Positions 7,098 to 12,131 of a stretch of 12,131 nucleotides of DNA are shown here, in pieces; the stretch's first letter is position 1; every line of letters starts with the position of its first letter. The position numbers and the translations under genes are program-made. The notes beneath the pieces were generated by a model. It saw nothing but the letters and a program-made list of their open reading frames with translations. It was not told where the DNA came from and ran no database searches. The stretch is taken from positions 1 through 12,131 of the forward strand of contig JALRAY010000029.1 in the NCBI GenBank assembly GCA_023257955.1, given 5' to 3'. Origin of the DNA: Amoebophilaceae bacterium (lineage in GTDB: Bacteria; Bacteroidota; Bacteroidia; Cytophagales; Amoebophilaceae).

Positions 7098-7709
7098 ATG
7101 AAAAGAAAAACAGTCAACAACATACTTCTATATTTTTACAGTCTTGTATTCATCCTTGCCATCTGTAGTTGTGGAGGAAGTGGAAAGGACGACGGCAACC
7201 CAACTTCAGGTTATCAAGCTCCAAGCAGTCAGACGCCTAGTAGTGGTTCTGGTTATCCAGCAGAGTTCCAAACTTTATTATCAAAGGCAGCTGATGATGC
7301 AGAAAGAGACAAACTGAAAGATTTGTTCAATACAGATGCGCTTAGACAATGTATAGCCGATCTCATAAACAGTGATAATCACCTTAAAGCGGTGATTGAT
7401 AATGCGACGCCTGCTTTTCCGATGAGTAGACCCCGCAGAGATGATAGTGTGTGGGGTACACCTCATAATTTACTTTTCAGTCTATGTGATCATGGGGAAA
7501 ATTTGATTTTTGTCAAACATACTAAAGGTATATACATCACCGCGTTTCAAAATAATAAGCAATACACTGACGAAGGTGCTTTTTATTGCATATATGACGA
7601 TGGAGGAACCATTAAGCATGCAACTACTGGCGTAAAAACATTGCAAGAGTTCCAGGCTTTGCATGAAGTATTTGGAGGTATTCCTGCAATAAAATTGACA
7701 AAACGCTAA
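7098..7709 (+). CDS. Unrecognised secreted lipoprotein
   Basis: I do not recognise this protein. From ATG 7098 it has 203 residues: a basic start MKRK, a hydrophobic segment (9-22) and a lipobox-like ICSC, with C25 the likely lipidated residue. Upstream in-frame ATGs at 7077 and 7092 are possible, but the 7098 start gives a standard signal. After the cysteine comes GGSGKDDG, an acidic stretch like the surface-export signals of Bacteroidota lipoproteins, then a Ser/Pro/Gly-rich linker to about residue 55. A helical segment follows (about 56-103), then a more beta-like C-terminal domain containing LIFVKHTKGIYITAF and EGAFYCIYDDGG. It starts 38 bases after nrnA and ends before a strong terminator, so it is probably the last gene of that transcript. 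A surface or host-interaction role is speculation from secretion alone. Confidence 0.7.
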   Translation: MKRKTVNNILLYFYSLVFILAICSCGGSGKDDGNPTSGYQAPSSQTPSSGSGYPAEFQTLLSKAADDAERDKLKDLFNTDALRQCIADLINSDNHLKAVIDNATPAFPMSRPRRDDSVWGTPHNLLFSLCDHGENLIFVKHTKGIYITAFQNNKQYTDEGAFYCIYDDGGTIKHATTGVKTLQEFQALHEVFGGIPAIKLTKR

Positions 7710-7790
7710 AAAAAATTAACCGAAATCCTGTGCTATGAAAGATTGATTACGGATATACAAGCTAGTAGGAGGGGTGTCATTATTGTACTA

Positions 7791-7817
7791 TGCCCTCATA
7801 TTTTTGAGGGCATTTTG
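7791..7817 (+). terminator. Intrinsic (Rho-independent) terminator
   Basis: TGCCCTCA (7791-7798) and TGAGGGCA (7805-7812) form a perfect 8-bp stem with a six-base loop, followed at once by TTTTGTT. It sits 81 bases after the lipoprotein stop codon and separates the nrnA/lipoprotein transcript from dusB. Confidence 0.85.
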
Positions 7818-7997
7818 TTATATGCACAATGCATGTATTAGAAAATAATTCACATACCTCAGGAACAAACAAACATTTCAATTAACGTGTCTATTATCAA
7901 GTGCATGGGGGTAAATAGTATCCACACCTAGCCTCTATATACTCGCTTTCCTCATTCCCTACTTTCTTTATCATTCCCTGTACTATCAATATCCCTC

Positions 7998-8981
7998 ATG
8001 GTCACAATCGGTAATACATCCTTAGGCGAGTTTCCGCTCTTATTAGCGCCCATGGAAGATGTAAGCGATCCCCCCTTTCGGGCCGTTTGTAAAGAACTGG
8101 GCGCAGACCTGATGTATACAGAGTTTATCTCCTCAGAAGGGTTGATTCGGGAGGCGGCTAAGAGCATCAAAAAGCTGGATATCTATGACGAAGAAAGACC
8201 GATTGGTATACAAATATTTGGAGATAAAATAGAAGTCATGCGGCAAGCAGCAGCCATAGCGGAAGCGGCGAATCCCACCTTGGTAGACATCAACTACGGT
8301 TGCCCTGTCAAAAATGTAGCTTGCAAAGGTGCGGGCGCGGGTATCCTACTAGATCTCCCTAAGATGCAAGCTATGACCGCGGAGATCGTGAAACAAGTGA
8401 GCCTGCCTGTTACCGTCAAAACACGGCTCGGCTGGGATGCCCATACTATCAACATCGTAGAAGTTGCGCAGCGGTTACAAGATGTCGGCATTCAAGCACT
8501 CACCATCCATGCGAGAACAAGGCAACAGATGTACAAAGGCGTAGCCGATTGGTCCTACATCGCTGCCGTCAAAAACCATCCCGCGATACACATCCCCATA
8601 TTTGGCAATGGGGATATCGATTCCCCCGAAAAAGCACTAGCCCATAAAACGCAGTATGGCGTAGATGGTATCATGATTGGTAGAGCCAGCATAGGCTATC
8701 CTTGGATCTTCCGGGAAGTGAAGCACTTCTTGCAAACAGGGGAGTTATTACCCCCTCCCACACTGGAAGAGCGGATACGCATTTTACGCAAACACTTACA
8801 CCATGCTATCCAATGGAAAGGAGAGAAGACAGGGATATTCGAAATGCGGAGACATTACACCAACTACTTACGGGGGCTACAGGACATAAAACCGTACAGA
8901 AAGATGCTGGTAGAAGCGGCCGACCTCCCGGATATAGAGGCGATTTTAGTAACGCTGATGCAAGCGTTTGACGGGGTATAA
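7998..8981 (+). CDS. dusB: tRNA-dihydrouridine synthase, DusB-type
   Basis: Dus enzymes use FMN and NADPH to reduce specific uridines in tRNA to dihydrouridine in the cytoplasm. The 327-residue product starts with GNTSLGEFPLLLAPMEDVSD, the FMN-binding entry of the TIM barrel. It has DINYGCPVKNV with the expected catalytic cysteine C102, KGAGAGILL, VTVKTRLGWD, the IHARTR strand, NGDI, and GRASIGYPWIF for phosphate binding. A helical C-terminal domain follows, with the RRHYTNYLRGL stretch. Length is normal and no key residue is missing. ATG 7998 coincides with the usual family start. The gene stands alone between a terminator at 7791 and a 415-base gap, so it should have its own promoter in 7818-7997, although I cannot identify one. 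The DusB subgroup name rests on overall similarity. Confidence 0.93.
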   Translation: MVTIGNTSLGEFPLLLAPMEDVSDPPFRAVCKELGADLMYTEFISSEGLIREAAKSIKKLDIYDEERPIGIQIFGDKIEVMRQAAAIAEAANPTLVDINYGCPVKNVACKGAGAGILLDLPKMQAMTAEIVKQVSLPVTVKTRLGWDAHTINIVEVAQRLQDVGIQALTIHARTRQQMYKGVADWSYIAAVKNHPAIHIPIFGNGDIDSPEKALAHKTQYGVDGIMIGRASIGYPWIFREVKHFLQTGELLPPPTLEERIRILRKHLHHAIQWKGEKTGIFEMRRHYTNYLRGLQDIKPYRKMLVEAADLPDIEAILVTLMQAFDGV

Positions 8982-9396
8982 GTAGGCAGGCTGTGTAACT
9001 CCTTCATTGCTGTATATATTATCTAATTCGTTATCACCACACTTGCATGCATTTGGTTCAACAATAGCTTTAACACGCATTATAAGTACAAAGGCTTGTC
9101 TTGTTATATTTGAATTCCCTGTTGTTTGTAGGCATCAGAATAATACTTAGCATTACAAATAATCAGCTCCTGCATGCAGCATATACATTTTATAGGTACA
9201 CAACACAAAGTACCGCAAGAGAAATCGTAGCCTAACTTAAGCATCCGCCTACAACCATTTCGGTACGATGGGAAAAAAGCGCTGTGAATGAAATACGCAG
9301 CACACATACAGCAATGACATAAAAGGTGAGGGCTCTACGGCCCTATGCCTATAGCTTATAAACTTATTACCTAACATCATCTTGACAATCGCATAT
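8982..9396. other. Gap between dusB and the lptA-like gene
   Basis: No plus-strand gene is visible. The gap contains a perfect -7-type element TATATTTG at 9105-9112, but no TTG lies at the right upstream distance and it is 285 bases from the next start. A small hairpin AGGGC/GCCCT (9329-9344) lies about 52 bases before the lptA-like start. TGCATGCA occurs twice (near 9044 and 9171). On the minus strand there is a possible cysteine-rich 67-codon frame, listed separately. Confidence 0.4.
9104..9307 (-). CDS. Possible small cysteine-rich protein
   Basis: This 67-codon minus-strand frame lies wholly inside an intergenic gap, so it is not antisense to any confident gene. The predicted product has nine cysteines, clustered in CGTLCCVPIKCICC and a following IIC, and ends with a polar tail containing YYSDAYKQQ. 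Such clusters could bind metal or form disulfides, but I recognise no family. An internal ATG at residue 22 (RRMLK) is another possible start. No ribosome-binding site or promoter is convincing. Chance openness is a real alternative. Confidence 0.25.
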   Translation of the reverse strand: MCAAYFIHSAFFPSYRNGCRRMLKLGYDFSCGTLCCVPIKCICCMQELIICNAKYYSDAYKQQGIQI

Positions 9397-11070
9397 ATGA
9401 TACTTAACTCGCTCACATCTTCTATCAAACGTTGTCACATCCGGTATGGCGGTGCTATATGGATGGCACTGCTATGGCTAACGCTTTGGAATACGTCGCT
9501 AGCTGCCCCAGTCACGGATAAGTCAAAAAAAATCCGCTATACCGCAGATGTGTTAGAAGGCGGAGAACAACAAGACACCCAAGAGCCTTACAGACAATTG
9601 AATGGGAACGTAGTCTTCACGCAAGAGAACTTCACCATCTACGCAGATACGGCGCAGTATTATGACAAGCAAGGCATCTGTTATGCTACTGGAAATCTAA
9701 GAATGGAAGATCGAGACGGGGGTATCATGGTAGCAGATGAGGTCATTTATCATACCAATGACCAGATGGCGGAATTGCAAGGCAACGTCATCTATACCAA
9801 AGAGGAAGAGGAGCATAGCTTCTATACCCACAACCTGGAGTATTTCGTAAAAGACAAAAAATGTGTTTTCCACAATGGCGGCACCCTTATTCAAAAGGAT
9901 AATCAAATAGAAAGCCAGGAGGGTTACTATAGTGATAAAAACAAGCTAGCCGTTTTCACGGATCAGGTGCGATTCACCAACCCGGAGTACACTGTAGATT
10001 GTGATAAACTATCCTATCATACCCAAACAAAGGTTACGGAGTTTACAGGTAATACGCAGATTGTTACCAAAGAGAATCAAACTCTCGTTACGCCTATAGG
10101 TGGTACGTATAACACGGAGACGAAAAATGCCTGCTTTCACGAAGCAACGCTATTCACAGAAGATTGCAGTATCTACGGCCATCTCATCAAAGGGGATCAA
10201 GAGAAAAAGTACTACACCATCGATGGGAACATAAAGTTCACGTCCCAAAAGCACAACACGAGCATCTTGGGTAACCATAGTTACTATGATCAGGCGGAAG
10301 GTATCGCAGAGATATATGGCAACCCTATCCTAGAAAAGACTACGGAAGACGATACCCTCTACATGGTAGCTGATAAATTCAAGTTTATAGAGGATGTGAA
10401 AGCAAAAGAGAAAGACCAGAAGGACCATATCATACAGGCGTATAAGAATGTCCGGATCTATAAATCGAACCTGCAAGGCAAAGCCAAGTCGCTAGAATAC
10501 CATAGCATAGATGCAAAGATCCAGTTTTATGACAAACCGGTCTTTTGGAGTAATAGCAGCCAGATTACGGCAGAGAACATTAGCCTTGTCCTCAGTGATG
10601 ACCAGGTAGAGAAGATGTATATTTATACCAATGCCCTATTAGTTTCGGAGTTAGTTTCCAAAAACAGTGCAGCCGAAGACCCTATCGCGAATTACAATCA
10701 AATGCGGGGGAAAGAAATGACTGCCTACTTCAATGCCAATGCGATGCAATACATTGATGTAGAAGGTAATGGCGAAAGCATCTTCTTTATTCAAAATGAA
10801 GCGAAGGAGCTCGTGGGGATGAATTACCTGCGATCTAGCCACATACGCATAGATATGAAAGGGGATACATTATCTAAAATCAGCTTCTTTTTGCAACCAC
10901 AAGGTAATTTCTATCCTACGCATAAGATTGAGGAAGAAAGAAAGCTGTTTGACAATTTTGTGTGGCGCATTCAAGAAAAGCCAGAGTTAAATGAGTTCTT
11001 AGCCATCAAATCGTTACACGATCACGCGTATATACCCGCAACTACAGAAACGGAAAACGTGTACGTGTAA
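9397..11070 (+). CDS. OstA/LptA-like periplasmic protein (LPS transport)
   Basis: LptA and the N-terminal part of LptD share the OstA beta-jellyroll, which forms the bridge carrying lipopolysaccharide across the periplasm. From ATG 9397 the product has 557 residues with a signal peptide: a hydrophobic segment (about 20-35) ending in SLAAP, with cleavage after A36 or A37. A TTG at 9382 would add only five residues. The mature part is a series of repeated strands such as LNGNVVFTQENFTIYADTA, YATGNLRMEDRDGG and AELQGNVIYT. These recur to about residue 430, as in the long OstA-like proteins of Bacteroidota; E. coli LptA is about 185 residues. No LptD beta-barrel is attached. The last 100 residues are less repetitive. 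bamD follows 58 bases downstream with its own promoter-like element. A role with LptE is inferred from family; lptB, lptC, lptF and lptG are not in the window. Confidence 0.82.
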   Translation: MILNSLTSSIKRCHIRYGGAIWMALLWLTLWNTSLAAPVTDKSKKIRYTADVLEGGEQQDTQEPYRQLNGNVVFTQENFTIYADTAQYYDKQGICYATGNLRMEDRDGGIMVADEVIYHTNDQMAELQGNVIYTKEEEEHSFYTHNLEYFVKDKKCVFHNGGTLIQKDNQIESQEGYYSDKNKLAVFTDQVRFTNPEYTVDCDKLSYHTQTKVTEFTGNTQIVTKENQTLVTPIGGTYNTETKNACFHEATLFTEDCSIYGHLIKGDQEKKYYTIDGNIKFTSQKHNTSILGNHSYYDQAEGIAEIYGNPILEKTTEDDTLYMVADKFKFIEDVKAKEKDQKDHIIQAYKNVRIYKSNLQGKAKSLEYHSIDAKIQFYDKPVFWSNSSQITAENISLVLSDDQVEKMYIYTNALLVSELVSKNSAAEDPIANYNQMRGKEMTAYFNANAMQYIDVEGNGESIFFIQNEAKELVGMNYLRSSHIRIDMKGDTLSKISFFLQPQGNFYPTHKIEEERKLFDNFVWRIQEKPELNEFLAIKSLHDHAYIPATTETENVYV

Positions 11071-11100
11071 ATGGTATAGACGAAATAAAACTTTAGATCG

Positions 11101-11108
11101 TATATTTG
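11101..11108 (+). promoter_or_regulatory. Bacteroidota-type -7 promoter element before bamD
   Basis: TATATTTG matches the Bacteroidota sigma-ABfr -7 consensus TAnnTTTG exactly and lies 20 bases before ATG 11129. A -33 TTG is not clear at the usual distance; only CTTTAG is nearby. If used, transcription would begin around 11113-11116. That would exclude GTG 11108 as the start and leave a short leader of about 15 bases. Confidence 0.45.
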
Positions 11109-11128
11109 TGCCATCACATTCAGACCTT

Positions 11129-11920
11129 ATGCAACATACCATCCGACACCTTACTGCCATCCTTTTTGTACTTATTGCTTGTTCTTGTGCGGGACGCCCT
11201 ACTAAAAGTGGTACGGAGCTTTACCAAGCTGCAATAAAGAAGTATGATAAAAAGAAATACTACGACGCCAAGCAATTGTTTCAAGAAGCGGTCCCTCTCC
11301 TGAAGCGTAAAGTAGAAATTATAGATACGCAATTTTATATCGCAAAATGCCTTTTCTACGATAAAGAATACCGTAAGAGCGCCTACTGCTTGTCCGATTT
11401 TTGCAAAAACTATCCTAACATACCACAAACAGAGGAAGCGCTTTACCTGCAAGGATATGCTCTATACTTAGATAGTCCTGCTGTGCAGTTAGATAACACC
11501 CAAACAGAAGAAGCTATAACGGTATTAAAACGCTATAAACAGCAGTACCCTACCGGCATGTACCAAGCAGAAGTAGGGCAATATATCCGCACATTACAAG
11601 CCCAATTAGCCGAAAAAGCATTCCGCAATGCCAAGCAGTATCACCATTTGGGACATTACCAAGCGGCTGTCATCAGTCTCCATAACTTCCAACAAACCTA
11701 CCTAGATACAGCCTATGATGCCGAAGCAGCCTACCTCAAATTTGAATCACAAGCAAAACTAGCGGATGCGGCCAGTGAAGCAGACCTAGCAGCGCAGTGG
11801 CATAAAGCCCTTACCTATTACTATGAATTAGTAGAACAATACCCCAACAGTCAATACATACCCATGGCGCAAAAAACACATGCGCATATCTTGACCAAAG
11901 TCAATTACACCGGGGAGTAG
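11129..11920 (+). CDS. bamD: BamD-type outer-membrane assembly lipoprotein
   Basis: BamD is the essential lipoprotein of the BAM complex, which inserts beta-barrel proteins into the outer membrane. From ATG 11129 the product has 263 residues. Its lipoprotein signal ends in LIACSC, with C18 in a textbook LIAC lipobox. The mature part consists of TPR-type helical pairs: ELYQAAIKKYDKKKYYDAKQ, FYIAKCLFYDKEYRKSAYCL with FCKNYPNIPQTEEALYLQGY, a middle repeat with RYKQQYPTGMYQAEV, FRNAKQYHHLGHYQAAVISL, and the last with YYYELVEQYPNSQY. The P-x-S-x-Y/T-x-x-A pattern after each helix pair is typical of BamD. An in-frame GTG at 11108 overlaps a promoter-like element and is less likely. In many Bacteroidota rpoZ follows bamD; here a hairpin region and a nuclease-like gene follow instead. 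Confidence 0.88.
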   Translation: MQHTIRHLTAILFVLIACSCAGRPTKSGTELYQAAIKKYDKKKYYDAKQLFQEAVPLLKRKVEIIDTQFYIAKCLFYDKEYRKSAYCLSDFCKNYPNIPQTEEALYLQGYALYLDSPAVQLDNTQTEEAITVLKRYKQQYPTGMYQAEVGQYIRTLQAQLAEKAFRNAKQYHHLGHYQAAVISLHNFQQTYLDTAYDAEAAYLKFESQAKLADAASEADLAAQWHKALTYYYELVEQYPNSQYIPMAQKTHAHILTKVNYTGE

Positions 11921-11978
11921 CAAGGTTATGAATAGTAAAGAAAAGACGCCAAAAGCACTTTTTTAGTCAAGCGATTTT

Positions 11979-12017
11979 CCCCTCCATCATTTGAGGGGGA
12001 TATTCTTCAGAAATATC
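11979..12017. terminator. Two adjacent hairpins after bamD, possible terminator
   Basis: CCCCTC (11979-11984) pairs with GAGGGG (11993-11998) around an eight-base loop. Directly after it, GATATT (11999-12004) pairs with AATATC (12012-12017). No strong T tract follows the GC-rich stem, so termination efficiency is doubtful. Position, 58 bases after bamD and before an accessory gene, fits a transcript boundary. Confidence 0.4.
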
Positions 12018-12096
12018 AAATAGCTACAGGCACTAGGTGGGTAAATCAACAGGACTCAAACTGCATTTTAACATTTTTAACTACCACTAAAATATT

Positions 12097-12131
12097 ATGG
12101 CAAAACCACTCATAAGCTTTGATTACGCTAT
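12097..12131 (+). CDS. Start of a PD-(D/E)XK nuclease-family (Rpn/transposase-like) protein, 3' partial
   Basis: Only the first 11 codons are in the window: MAKPLISFDYA followed by the first two bases of the next codon. The ISFDYA start (typically continuing with IKYLL) is what I recall for the Rpn/PD-(D/E)XK nuclease-family 'transposase' proteins common in Bacteroidota and intracellular symbionts. These proteins are linked to recombination or mobile DNA. The short length makes this a motif-level guess. The upstream 180 bases are A/T-rich with hairpins and no clear promoter. If right, an accessory gene sits where rpoZ is often found in related genomes. Confidence 0.5.
   Translation, partial: MAKPLISFDYA

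Noticed and set aside
8702..8971. Second plus-strand open frame inside dusB
   Set aside because: It lies fully within the dusB coding sequence in another frame, and dusB motifs and length are complete.
11928..11966. 12-codon frame MNSKEKTPKALF as a truncated rpoZ
   Set aside because: It is too short to assign and does not resemble the usual Bacteroidota RpoZ N-terminus.
1..12131. CRISPR array or defence-system cassette
   Set aside because: I saw no regularly spaced direct repeats and no cas, restriction or toxin-antitoxin genes. The only repeats are the short motifs at 3213-3520.

Overview
The window looks like a stretch of a Bacteroidota chromosome, probably from a host-associated or intracellular lineage of the Amoebophilus/Cardinium type. 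The phylum call rests on several points. LptE, a TPR-like protein and SecG lie in the order typical of Bacteroidota. LptE ends in the family-typical IANW. DusB has the N-terminus usual in this phylum. The LptA-like protein is the long OstA-like form, and a perfect TAnnTTTG -7 promoter element precedes bamD. The symbiont assignment is inference from two accessory genes: the transporter/(p)ppGpp-hydrolase fusion at the left edge and the start of what appears to be a PD-(D/E)XK nuclease (Rpn/transposase-like) gene at the right edge.

Layout. Positions 1-3203 hold the 3' part of a very large fusion protein: an SLC5-type sodium/solute symporter, a second membrane module, a coiled coil, a degenerate histidine-kinase-like region and a complete SpoT-type HD hydrolase domain. 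Positions 3204-3768 are a gene-free, repeat-bearing gap that looks like decayed mobile DNA. A tRNA-Ser(UGA) follows at 3769-3855, then a second gap able to form competing hairpins. Positions 4227-5916 carry lptE, a TPR-like protein gene and secG, closely spaced. nrnA follows at 6040-7059, then an unrecognised lipoprotein gene and a strong intrinsic terminator at 7791-7817. dusB occupies 7998-8981. A 415-base gap contains a possible minus-strand cysteine-rich small gene. The LptA/OstA-like gene and bamD run from 9397 to 11920, followed by hairpins and the truncated nuclease-like gene at 12097.

All confident genes are on the plus strand. Most of the core genes serve the cell envelope: LptE and the OstA-like protein belong to lipopolysaccharide transport, BamD to outer-membrane protein assembly and SecG to protein export. 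NrnA and DusB are RNA housekeeping enzymes.

The most unusual item is the left-edge fusion. It would place a (p)ppGpp hydrolase with all its metal-binding residues under the control of a membrane transporter/sensor, through a kinase-like linker that appears to have lost ATP binding.
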